Below the pieces are notes generated by a model that saw nothing but the letters and a program-made list of their open reading frames with translations, was not told the origin of the DNA and searched no databases. A stretch of DNA of 64,000 nucleotides, taken from NCBI GenBank assembly GCA_012270125.1, contig JAAXIY010000002.1, positions 62,001 through 126,000 of the forward strand. The letters run 5' to 3'. A program made the translations under genes and the position numbers. Below, piece after piece: positions 20,415 to 28,645 of this stretch (the stretch's first letter is position 1; every line of letters begins with the position of its first letter). This DNA comes from Paracoccaceae bacterium. Its GTDB lineage: Bacteria; Pseudomonadota; Alphaproteobacteria; Rhodobacterales; Rhodobacteraceae.

Positions 20415-21592
20415 GCATTTAAAAGCAGTTCAAGCAGTTCTATGGTAGGCCACGCATCCGCCGGTTGATTAAGGACTCTTTGTATCTCTTGTACGGATCT
20501 TCTAGTTTTTGATCCAAGAATGCCATCAATTTCACCTACTTCATATCCAAGCTTTTTTAACTTGGTTTGTAGAAGCTTCATCTGGTTCTTGGTGAGGCCT
20601 TTTTCTGGATTGCCTGGGGTGAAAGATGGAGATCCTTCAAGTTGATTTGCAAAATGGGCAGCAGTAAGGACGTATATGAAACTTTTGTTCCATTCGAAAA
20701 ACACATTAAAATTTGAATAAGCTAGAAATTTTGGGCCCTGTCGACCCTGAGGTAAAATTAAGGAGGCGTTTTCTGATGCCTCCGGCAGATCAGTATACTT
20801 GCCGCTTACTCCCAGGCTTTTCCATTCTCTGACAGTTTTTATCCTATCAGTGCCAGTCTCAAACCAATCAATTTCCTTTGTTAAATTTACCTCTTGCAAC
20901 CAAAGCTCATTTGCTTTCCAACCTAAACTTGTAAGCATTTTGGCGGCACTAAACAACGCATCACGAGTAGAGCTTTGAAGGTTGATTTTGCCGTCACCAT
21001 CTGCATCAATTCCATTTTCTAAAATATCTTTTGGTAACATTTGAACCATACCAATTTCTCCAGCCCATGCACCCCTTGTTTCATTTGGACTAAATTCATT
21101 TCGAACAAATAATTCTAATGCGGCAAAAATTTGAGGACGAAAAATCTGTGGCCTTCTGCAATCGAAAGCTAGCGTTATTAATGCATCGCGAGTATTAAAT
21201 TTTCCTTGAACTGCGCCAAAGTCAGTCTCCAACGCCCAAAAAGACGTAAGGACACCTCTAGAAACACCATATATTTTCTCAATTTTGTCGAAGGTAGAAG
21301 AATATTTTTTTAAATTTTTTTTACCGTGCTGGATCCGATAGTCACTTATCAAACGGGGCGCAAATTCATTAAACGGTTTCAGAAAAATACCCTGTGCTCG
21401 GTCAGCTTTCAATACCTCAGAACTCAGTGAAACATTATCAAAAAATTCATTTACAGTTTGCTCTGTATACCCGATTCCTAGAGACTCTTCTTTGATATCT
21501 GAAAGGAATTGGGTAAATTCACCTCCACACTTTCCTAAAGCTGCAGAGTTTAGGAAAATCATTAGAATTAAAACTTTTATTATAAATGTCAT
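20411..21592 (-). CDS. Lytic murein transglycosylase (MltB-like) with peptidoglycan-binding domain
   Basis: Exported enzyme cleaving the MurNAc–GlcNAc bond with anhydro-sugar formation. An N-terminal signal peptide (FIIKVLILMIFLNSAALG) precedes an SLT/MltB catalytic domain; the catalytic Glu is the one in SFWALETDFGAVQG, followed by GAWAGEIGMVQMLP and DADGDGKINL. The C-terminal 60 residues form a PG_binding_1 domain (LLQTKLKKLGYEVGEIDGILGSKTRRS). There is no clear lipobox: the Cys in LGKCGG could be lipidated only in a degenerate box, so a soluble periplasmic form is more likely. 393 aa. Confidence 0.92.
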   Translation of the reverse strand: MTFIIKVLILMIFLNSAALGKCGGEFTQFLSDIKEESLGIGYTEQTVNEFFDNVSLSSEVLKADRAQGIFLKPFNEFAPRLISDYRIQHGKKNLKKYSSTFDKIEKIYGVSRGVLTSFWALETDFGAVQGKFNTRDALITLAFDCRRPQIFRPQIFAALELFVRNEFSPNETRGAWAGEIGMVQMLPKDILENGIDADGDGKINLQSSTRDALFSAAKMLTSLGWKANELWLQEVNLTKEIDWFETGTDRIKTVREWKSLGVSGKYTDLPEASENASLILPQGRQGPKFLAYSNFNVFFEWNKSFIYVLTAAHFANQLEGSPSFTPGNPEKGLTKNQMKLLQTKLKKLGYEVGEIDGILGSKTRRSVQEIQRVLNQPADAWPTIELLELLLNA

Positions 21593-21762
21593 TTCTAACT
21601 TTATTTCAGATTGCTGGTAACCGAAAGTTCGTTGAACTATAATTTAATGTGATTGAGTTCACTAGAATAATAAAGACTTAACTCTGTATAAACCAGAAAC
21701 TATTTGACAGATTTAATGACACAATTACATAGTTTTCTCAGATAATTTTAGCTAGGCGTTCT

Positions 21763-22113
21763 ATGAGTACTTTTTTATCAAAAGATGTAATTGCTGGGTT
21801 AGAAGCTGCTCAAAAGGCTGATTTAAGAAAGAAAAGCCGTCTTCGTGTCGAGTCTAATAAGAACAGTTATCCTGTACTACAGCTTAAAAAAAGTGGTTTT
21901 TGTGTTGAAGTGGAAAGGGCTCCTATGATCAGGGGTTTAGTAGATTTGTACGACGGTGATAAACATTTAAAACAGTGCTTGATTGTTGCCTCTAAGGAAG
22001 AAAATGGGATTGTTCATTTTGAATATAAGCGAAATACCAACACGCAAACAGCTGCTCCAAGGGACTTTTATCAAGAAAAAAGCGCTGTCGCTTTGATACC
22101 TCATTTATTGTAG
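21763..22113 (+). CDS. Conserved protein of unknown function (Rhodobacterales type)
   Basis: 116-aa, basic at its N-terminus, no signal peptide or membrane segment. The pattern KDVIAGLEAAQ–KKSRLRV–GLVDLYDG–CLIVASKEENG resembles a small protein I remember from Rhodobacterales genomes, without assigned function. It runs convergent with the MalY-like gene, overlapping its stop by 9 bp. The sequence looks constrained: an alternating-strand core followed by a proline-containing tail. I do not recognise a fold. Confidence 0.75.
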   Translation: MSTFLSKDVIAGLEAAQKADLRKKSRLRVESNKNSYPVLQLKKSGFCVEVERAPMIRGLVDLYDGDKHLKQCLIVASKEENGIVHFEYKRNTNTQTAAPRDFYQEKSAVALIPHLL

Positions 22114-23277
22114 ATCAGAAAAGGCATTTACTAAACGTTCGACTGCTATTTTAACATTGTCACTTGTTGTGGCAAAATTAAATCTAAGAAAATTTTGACC
22201 GTTCTTACCAAATGTTGGCCCTAAATTTGCCGCAATTTTCGCAACGTTTTTAACTCTATTTACAAATTCAGATTGGTCCATTCCAGTTTTTGAGAAATCT
22301 ACCCATGCTAAATACGTTCCTTCCAATTTCATTGTCTCTAAACCCGGAATAGTTGAAATTGCACCATCAAATATTTGTCGGTTTTTATCTAAATATTTTA
22401 TTAATTCATCAACCCAAATGGCACCTTCTGGGCTGTAAGCAGCCTTTGCCATAAATAAACCAAAGCTATTTGGGCTAAGGCCTAGTGCAGACATTTTTAT
22501 CGCAAACTTTTGCCTTAAATTCTCGTCGGGTATTATCACATTACCAGTATGTGCTCCCGCAATATTAAAGGTCTTTGTCGTCGCTGTCATCATAATCAAG
22601 CGGTCATGAATATCTTCATCCATAGATGCCATTGGGATATGATGAGATCCTGAGTAGACAATATCATGATGTATTTCGTCTGATATCAAAAGTAGATCAT
22701 GACGTTTAGCAAAATCTGCAACTTGTTGTAATTCTTTTTTCGACCAGACGCGTCCCCCAGGGTTATGTGGTGAACATAATATGACAATTCTTTCTTTGCC
22801 CGTCATTAAGTTATCGTAAGAGAAAAAATCAAATTCATATCGCCCATCATTATTGACCAAAGGGCACTCTAAAATTTCTCGATTAGCTGCTTTTATTACT
22901 TTAAAAAATGAGTGGTACATTGGTGTAAATAAGACAACACTATCACCGGGATTACTGAATGTTTCGATACATAAAGCAGCACCATTGACCAGGCCATGCG
23001 TACTAAAAATCCAATCAGGATTTATTACCCAAGAATGGCGATTTTCCATCCACCATTGAATTGCTTCTCTATAAGATGTGTCATCACCATAATAGCCATA
23101 AACACCGTGCTTTGACATGTTTTCAACTGCTTTTTGAACGCATGCTGGTGGACGGAAATCCATGTCAGCAACCCACATTGGTATTCCATCTTTAGGTGAC
23201 ACGCCGTATTTGATTTCCATCATATCCCATTTATCCGAGTGTGTTCCCCGTCGTTCGATCTTTTCATCAAAGTTCAT
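22105..23277 (-). CDS. MalY/PatB family PLP-dependent aminotransferase / C-S lyase
   Basis: Fold-type I PLP enzyme that, in the MalY/PatB family, cleaves cystathionine or cysteine conjugates. Features: WVADMDFRPP near the N-terminus, LCSPHNPGGRVW, SDEIHHDIVYSG with the PLP-ring Asp, and the Schiff-base Lys in MTATTKTFNIAG. C-terminal FLRFNFAT carries the carboxylate-binding Arg. ATG at 23277 with an AAGG SD gives 390 aa, the family norm; an ORF extension to 23322 has no support. Substrate cannot be told from sequence. Confidence 0.88.
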   Translation of the reverse strand: MNFDEKIERRGTHSDKWDMMEIKYGVSPKDGIPMWVADMDFRPPACVQKAVENMSKHGVYGYYGDDTSYREAIQWWMENRHSWVINPDWIFSTHGLVNGAALCIETFSNPGDSVVLFTPMYHSFFKVIKAANREILECPLVNNDGRYEFDFFSYDNLMTGKERIVILCSPHNPGGRVWSKKELQQVADFAKRHDLLLISDEIHHDIVYSGSHHIPMASMDEDIHDRLIMMTATTKTFNIAGAHTGNVIIPDENLRQKFAIKMSALGLSPNSFGLFMAKAAYSPEGAIWVDELIKYLDKNRQIFDGAISTIPGLETMKLEGTYLAWVDFSKTGMDQSEFVNRVKNVAKIAANLGPTFGKNGQNFLRFNFATTSDNVKIAVERLVNAFSDLQ

Positions 23278-23373
23278 AAAATAGGCCTTATATTTTTTCC
23301 CAGTCAAAATTGGCATTACCATTGTTTATTCAAATTGCACAGAGCCGTTGCGTTGCGGCCTATATTATCCTAG

Positions 23374-23907
23374 ATGAATAGGATGATCAGACCTATTGTT
23401 TTACATCCTGATGCGCGGTTGAAAAAAAAATCTGTTGAGGTAGAGGGCATAACAGACGCTCTGATTGAGTTAGCAGAAGATATGATGGAAACCATGTACC
23501 ATGCGCCTGGCATTGGTCTAGCTGCACCTCAGATCGGTGTTTTGCAAAGGGTGATTGTAATGGATTGCGCCAAAAAAGAGGATGAAGAACCCGATCCTAT
23601 TGTTATGGTAAACCCGTTAATAAAAGCCTCATCAGAAGAAAAAAATGTTTATGAAGAGGGTTGCCTTTCTATTCCTGAGCATTTTGCGGAGGTCACACGG
23701 CCAGAACTCGTTCAGGTTGAATGGATTGATTTAAATGGTAAAGAGCACTCAGAAGAGTTTAATGGTTTAAAGTCTACTTGTGTGCAGCACGAAATTGATC
23801 ATTTGAATGGTAAGCTATTTATTGACTATTTAGGGCCTATAAAACGACAAATGATAACTCGTAAAATGCAAAAATTTAAACGGGAAAAATTGCGTGGTAG
23901 TGAATAA
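23374..23907 (+). CDS. def: Peptide deformylase (catalytically complete)
   Basis: Metalloenzyme removing the formyl group from nascent N-terminal Met. All three motifs are intact: GIGLAAPQIG at about 46–55, EGCLSIPE with metal Cys97, and QHEIDHLNG with His139, Glu140 and His143. 177 aa from ATG 23374; a second ATG three codons on could also be used, and neither has a clear SD. First gene of def–def-like–fmt, with TAATG overlap to the next gene. A potential promoter lies in the 96-bp gap from the divergent MalY-like gene. Confidence 0.97.
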   Translation: MNRMIRPIVLHPDARLKKKSVEVEGITDALIELAEDMMETMYHAPGIGLAAPQIGVLQRVIVMDCAKKEDEEPDPIVMVNPLIKASSEEKNVYEEGCLSIPEHFAEVTRPELVQVEWIDLNGKEHSEEFNGLKSTCVQHEIDHLNGKLFIDYLGPIKRQMITRKMQKFKREKLRGSE

Positions 23908-24401
23908 TGGCGGTCAAAACTTTTCTGAAATGGCCTGATAAAAGACTTCGCACAAGAGCACGTGATATAGCTGAAATCACAAACGATATTAATTTAATTT
24001 GGGATGATATGATAGATACGATGAACGCTATGCCTGGCATTGGCCTAGCAGCTCCTCAAATTGGAATTGATTTGCGCTTAGCTGTTGTAGATGCGTCAGA
24101 ATCCCGTGATAAGGCAATCAAACTGGCTAACCCTGAAATTCTCCAGTCGTCTATAGAGTATAGTGAGACGGAAGAGGCTAGTCCAAATTTAAGAGGTATG
24201 TCGGCAAAAATTAAAAGACCTAAAAAAGTGACTGTCCGGTTTTTAAACAAAGATGGTTTTATAGATCGAAAAGACTTTACAGGGCTTTGGGCAACCTCTG
24301 TTCAACATCAAATTGATCATTTAAATGGGAAAATGTTTTTTGACCGTTTATCTACAGTTAAAAGAGATATTTTTCTAAGGAAGGCCAATAAGAAGAAATG
24401 A
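23907..24401 (+). CDS. Peptide deformylase-like protein lacking catalytic residues
   Basis: Paralogue of the preceding def, 164 aa. Motif 1 is kept (GIGLAAPQIG). Motif 2, aligned without gaps to EEGCLSIPEH, reads EEASPNLRGM, so the metal-ligand Cys is Ser92. Motif 3 reads QHQIDHLNG, replacing the catalytic Glu with Gln135; the two His ligands remain. It should therefore be unable to deformylate by the normal mechanism. It overlaps def by 1 bp and fmt by 4 bp, and the frame is intact, so it looks maintained. A regulatory or ribosome-binding role is possible but untested. Confidence 0.9.
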   Translation: MAVKTFLKWPDKRLRTRARDIAEITNDINLIWDDMIDTMNAMPGIGLAAPQIGIDLRLAVVDASESRDKAIKLANPEILQSSIEYSETEEASPNLRGMSAKIKRPKKVTVRFLNKDGFIDRKDFTGLWATSVQHQIDHLNGKMFFDRLSTVKRDIFLRKANKKK

Positions 24402-25306
24402 AATTAGTTTTCATGGGGACACCAAAGTTTTCTGTTCCTGCTCTTCAGGCATTGAATGAAAGCAGCCATCAAATATGCGCGGTTTATTCTCAACCACCAA
24501 GACCCGCTGGGCGTGGTAAAAAGTTAAAGGTATCCGAAGTACATCGAGAAGCCCTTGATATGGGTTTAACTGTCCATCATCCTGAGAACTTCAAATCTGA
24601 AAAAGATCAAATTATTTTTAGGAACTTAAATGCTGATGTGGCTGTTGTTGTTGCTTACGGTCTGTTACTTCCTAAGCCAATTTTATCATCGCCTAAGCTT
24701 GGATGTGTAAATATACACGCATCTCTTTTACCACGTTGGCGCGGCGCCGCTCCAATCCAAAGAGCAATTATGGATGGCGATGATGAAACCGGTGTGTGTA
24801 TCATGAAAATGAATGAGGGACTAGATACTGGCCCTATTTTATCTTCAGCAAAAATTAAAATTTTGGATAATGACACTTCAAAAATTTTATCGGAAAAGTT
24901 AAGTCTAGAAGGTGCAAAGCTTATAGTTAAAGTGCTTGACACATTCTCAAGTTATAGTGCTCAGGCTCAATCGGAAAAAGGTATCACCTACGCCAAAAAA
25001 ATTGATAAGTCTGAGGCAAAGATTGACTGGTCGCTTTCTGCGGAAACTATAGATCGAAAAATAAGAGCTTTATCTCCTTTTCCTGGAGCTTGGACTGAAA
25101 TAAATGGAGAGAGGATCAAACTGTTAAATTCAAAAATTATAGATAAAGAGAATAAGCCAGGAATGGTACTAAATGATGGTTTTTCAATTGCTTGCGGTAC
25201 TAAAGCAGTCAAAATAATTGAAGCACAGAGGCCGGGTAAATCTGCTCAAAAATCAGATGTATTTTTACTAGGATTTAAGTTACAACCAGGGATGAAATTA
25301 GATTGA
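24398..25306 (+). CDS. fmt: Methionyl-tRNA formyltransferase
   Basis: Formylates initiator Met-tRNA using 10-formyl-THF. 302 aa. N-terminal VFMGTPKFSVPAL, the formyltransferase catalytic segment VNIHASLLPRWRGAAPIQRAI and MKMNEGLDTGP, then a C-terminal OB-like domain (ALSPFPGAW). ATG overlaps the def-like stop (ATGA). Forms a formyl-Met operon with def. Confidence 0.97.
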   Translation: MKLVFMGTPKFSVPALQALNESSHQICAVYSQPPRPAGRGKKLKVSEVHREALDMGLTVHHPENFKSEKDQIIFRNLNADVAVVVAYGLLLPKPILSSPKLGCVNIHASLLPRWRGAAPIQRAIMDGDDETGVCIMKMNEGLDTGPILSSAKIKILDNDTSKILSEKLSLEGAKLIVKVLDTFSSYSAQAQSEKGITYAKKIDKSEAKIDWSLSAETIDRKIRALSPFPGAWTEINGERIKLLNSKIIDKENKPGMVLNDGFSIACGTKAVKIIEAQRPGKSAQKSDVFLLGFKLQPGMKLD

Positions 25307-25309
25307 TTT

Positions 25310-25486
25310 TCAAAAATCTATTGCTATTCCTTTTTTCTCCCAATCGCCATATCTGACTGGTTCTTTCCCTTCACGGCCACCAAGTTCTTTTGGTAAATTT
25401 ACTTCCTTTTTCTTCAAGCGCCTCTGCTCAGCTTCGGCTAATGCTCTTAATGCTTCTGGCGGTAGTTCTTTGTCTGCTTCTGGCAT
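25310..25486 (-). CDS. DUF1674 / SDHAF4-like succinate dehydrogenase assembly factor
   Basis: A 58-aa ORF with the DUF1674 C-terminal signature: LPKELGGREGKEPVRYGDWEKKG, seen as GGREGKEPVRYGDWE, ending IDF. The N-terminal half is charged and helical. In mitochondria SDHAF4 binds flavinated SdhA during complex II assembly; the bacterial role is inferred from homology. ATG at 25486 has SD AAGGAAA. It is convergent with fmt (3-bp gap) and divergent from rsmB. No sdh genes in the window. Confidence 0.88.
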   Translation of the reverse strand: MPEADKELPPEALRALAEAEQRRLKKKEVNLPKELGGREGKEPVRYGDWEKKGIAIDF

Positions 25487-25552
25487 ATAAACTTTCCTTG
25501 GTTATAATAGATTGATATAGCGGCGATAAAACTCTTTCAAGAAAGTTTCTGA

Positions 25553-26851
25553 ATGAATCTCTACAGGACTAAACCGCGCTTTGTTGCGATAGATATTCTA
25601 AACGAGATTTTAGGGAACAACAAAAGTTTCCATGAGTTAAAGGTACTTGGTGTTCTCAAAAATCTGAGACCTGCGGAAAAAGCTTTTGTTCAAAGACTAG
25701 TGATGGATACTTTGCGTAACCTAGATCACTGCGACAAACTTCTTGAAAAATACTTGCAAAAAAATCCAAAATTGCAGGTAAAAAATATTCTTCGGCTGGG
25801 TTTGACTGAACTAGTAACTGGTGGTGCATCTCATGCAATTGTAAATGAGTCTGTAAATTATGCCGCTTCAAGTGCAAAAACTCGGCCGATGAAAGGTCTA
25901 GTTAATGCAGTGCTGCGGAAGCTATCAACTTCTGCAGTCGAGGAGTGGAATAAGATTGAGGGTGCTCCGCGGTTACCTGACTGGCTTAGGGTGCCTCTGA
26001 TCAATGCCTATGGAAAGCCTGCCATTCTCGAAATTGAGCAAATACACAGTCTTACCCCTCCGATAGATATCACTCTTAAGGATCCGTCAAAAATTAATTG
26101 CTGGGCAAAAAAGCTAGGTGGTAGAATAGTCTTCCAAGAAAGCATTCGTTTGGAAAATGGGAAACAAATATCTGCCTTGCCAGGTTTTAAGGAAGGAGAC
26201 TGGTGGGTTCAAGATACAGCGGCATCCATGCCAATTCGATTATTAAATAACTTAGCTGGTAAAAAGGTACTCGACTTATGTGCTGCACCAGGTGCAAAAA
26301 CACTACAACTTGCTTCCCGCGGAGCTGATGTCACGTCTGTCGATATTTCTGCTAATCGATTGGAGCTATTAAAAGAAAATTTAAACAGGTGTGGTCTCAA
26401 AGCAAACACACTTAAAGCTGATGCTTTCGATATAACTGATAAGTTTGATGTTGTTTTATTGGATGCTCCGTGTAGTGCCACCGGAACAATTAGGCGTCAT
26501 CCTGATCTTGTTTTTTGTAAAGATGGCACCGATTTTTTTGAGTTAATCGAAATTCAGGCCAAATTACTAGATCATGCATCTTCGCTTGTAGAAGACGATG
26601 GTATCATTATTTACGTGACTTGTTCTCTCTTACCTGATGAGGGTGAGTGTCAAATTGAGGAATTTTTAAACCGTAATGAGCAATTTGAAATTAAGCGACC
26701 CTTTGAATTTGTCGAAACTATCCCTAAGGCTTGGGTTTTGGAGTCAGGAGATATTAGAATTACTCCTGCCAGTTCCGATGAAAAGTATGGTTTAGATGGA
26801 TTTTACATATGTTATTTACATAAAAAACCAAATACATTTGAAGAACGTTAA
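25553..26851 (+). CDS. rsmB: 16S rRNA m5C967 methyltransferase RsmB-like
   Basis: SAM-dependent RNA cytosine-5 methyltransferase, 432 aa. Residues about 1–130 form a NusB-like RNA-binding domain (LRLGLTEL, HAIVNESVNYA, GLVNAVLRKL). The catalytic domain has VLDLCAAPGAKTLQLA, LDAPCSATGTIRRHPD (motif IV Cys) and VTCSLLPDEGE (motif VI Cys nucleophile). ATG 25553. It starts the rsmB–heparinase–purH run. Confidence 0.93.
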   Translation: MNLYRTKPRFVAIDILNEILGNNKSFHELKVLGVLKNLRPAEKAFVQRLVMDTLRNLDHCDKLLEKYLQKNPKLQVKNILRLGLTELVTGGASHAIVNESVNYAASSAKTRPMKGLVNAVLRKLSTSAVEEWNKIEGAPRLPDWLRVPLINAYGKPAILEIEQIHSLTPPIDITLKDPSKINCWAKKLGGRIVFQESIRLENGKQISALPGFKEGDWWVQDTAASMPIRLLNNLAGKKVLDLCAAPGAKTLQLASRGADVTSVDISANRLELLKENLNRCGLKANTLKADAFDITDKFDVVLLDAPCSATGTIRRHPDLVFCKDGTDFFELIEIQAKLLDHASSLVEDDGIIIYVTCSLLPDEGECQIEEFLNRNEQFEIKRPFEFVETIPKAWVLESGDIRITPASSDEKYGLDGFYICYLHKKPNTFEER

Positions 26852-26910
26852 TTGTGCAGATCCAGAAATTTCTTAAGAACTACGATATTTTATAAAAAAA
26901 TGAGCCAAAG

Positions 26911-28617
26911 TTGAGTTTTTTTAACGTTTTAACAGATAAAATTTTTGCTTATTTGAGTTGTGTATCCACGTCAAAAACAGAATTTGTTTTAGAAACGGAA
27001 CCTCGCTCAATTGGTAAAATATCTGTTGGACGGCAGATGCTGGACGGTAAAATTAATTTGGTCGGCCAAATTATTCACCACAATGATGAAATTTGGAATC
27101 TAAAAACTGACAAAAAAAGTTTTTTTAAAAAAATACACAGTTTTGATTGGGTGGATGATTTGGCAGCCTTAGGGAGTTTAGAAGCAAGGCGCTTTGCGCA
27201 GAATTGGCTATCTTTGTGGATGGCAAAGTATAGTTCTGGTTCTGGTCCTGGTTGGGCAGCAGAATTAACGGGTATGCGGTTAGTTCGTTGGGCCCATCAT
27301 TATTTGTTTCTCACGCAAGGATTATCTGAGGAAAATCTGAAAAAGTTTAATATTTTGTTGGCAAGGCAGGCAAAGTTTTTATCAAAACGGGCAATAAAAG
27401 CTTCAGTGGGGTTGCCTAGGTTTGAGGCGCTCTTGGGTTTAATTTACGCTGGATGTTATCTCAAAAATATGGAGAAATTTATAGAGCCTGCCACTGTAGC
27501 ACTTGCTCACGAGTGTCGCCATTTAAATAATACTGATGAAATTGTTTTATCTCGAAATCCCCAAGAAATTTTGAATATATTCACAATTTTAATCTGGGCA
27601 AAACTTGCCCTCAAAGACTCGAATTGGAATCCGTCTGCCACTCACTTAGATACAATAGAAAAACTAGCACCTATTCTTCGTCATCTTAGGCATTCTGATG
27701 CTGGATTGCCAAGATTTCACGGTAGCTGTGGCGATGTGGACGGTCAATTAGATCAAGCGCTCAGTCATGCGGAAAACCGAGAGATTTTTCGTAATGAGTT
27801 AAGTGTAGGTTTTGCTAGGCTATCAAATTCTCGAACTACCATAATTATTGATGCAGCGCCTCCTCCCATTGGTAAACCAAGTTTTCTAGCCGATGCTTCC
27901 ACCTTAGCTTTTGAAATGGTTTCTGGTCAAAGAAGGATTTTTACAAGTTGTGGTCCTGGATATCTGTTTGGGTCAGACTTTAGTTCTGTCAGTCGCCAAA
28001 CGAGTTCTCATTGTACAGTTTATTTGGAAGGGCACAACAGCAGCCATTTCAGTGAAGAAAAGGTTAGGTTTCAAGCCTCAAAAAATTTTATCACTACTGC
28101 ACCTCTGAAAGTGCCCCATGAAATTTCAACTGATGAAGGAAAAGAAATATTTGAGGGTGCTCATGATGGCTATGTAAAAAGCCATGGTCTTACTCACGTA
28201 AGAAAATTGAAGCTTGCTCAAAGTGGTCAGACCTTTGAAGGAGAAGATTTGCTCATTGCAATAGACGATGTCCATAAACGCCAATTTGATAAATCTGTAA
28301 AAAGTAAGAGCAGTGGTCAATTTTTGGCAAAAGCGGCTTTTCATTTTCACCCAAATGTAGCTGTTCGCTGGGATCAGGATAAAAATCTAATAAGTTTGGC
28401 TTTAAAGAATGGCGAAATATGGATTTTTGATTATGGTCAAGATTTAAAAGTTACATTGGAGCCGACAGTTTTTTTTGAAGCTGGTTTGTTTGAGCCGATT
28501 GAGTCACAAAAGCTGATTTTATCTGCTGATATCTTGAAGTATGGAACAAGAATAGAGTGGTCCATAACTAGAGCGTTTGATAAGGATCTTTCAGTTGGGG
28601 ATCTTTTTAAAAATTGA
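26911..28617 (+). CDS. Heparinase II/III family protein
   Basis: Large protein, 568 aa, with an N-terminal alpha/alpha toroid (RFAQNWLSLWMAKY, GWAAELTGMRLVRWAHHY) and a C-terminal beta-sandwich (GYVKSHGLTHVRKLKL, FHFHPNVAVRWDQ), the heparinase II/III architecture of polysaccharide lyases. No signal peptide, so a cytoplasmic location is suggested. TTG start at 26911; there is no ATG before the conserved region. It sits between rsmB and purH, a position kept in relatives as I recall. Substrate unknown; polysaccharide lyase activity is inferred only from the family. Confidence 0.82.
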   Translation: MSFFNVLTDKIFAYLSCVSTSKTEFVLETEPRSIGKISVGRQMLDGKINLVGQIIHHNDEIWNLKTDKKSFFKKIHSFDWVDDLAALGSLEARRFAQNWLSLWMAKYSSGSGPGWAAELTGMRLVRWAHHYLFLTQGLSEENLKKFNILLARQAKFLSKRAIKASVGLPRFEALLGLIYAGCYLKNMEKFIEPATVALAHECRHLNNTDEIVLSRNPQEILNIFTILIWAKLALKDSNWNPSATHLDTIEKLAPILRHLRHSDAGLPRFHGSCGDVDGQLDQALSHAENREIFRNELSVGFARLSNSRTTIIIDAAPPPIGKPSFLADASTLAFEMVSGQRRIFTSCGPGYLFGSDFSSVSRQTSSHCTVYLEGHNSSHFSEEKVRFQASKNFITTAPLKVPHEISTDEGKEIFEGAHDGYVKSHGLTHVRKLKLAQSGQTFEGEDLLIAIDDVHKRQFDKSVKSKSSGQFLAKAAFHFHPNVAVRWDQDKNLISLALKNGEIWIFDYGQDLKVTLEPTVFFEAGLFEPIESQKLILSADILKYGTRIEWSITRAFDKDLSVGDLFKN

Positions 28618-28645
28618 TTAAAACTTACTATAAATAGGAAAATTG

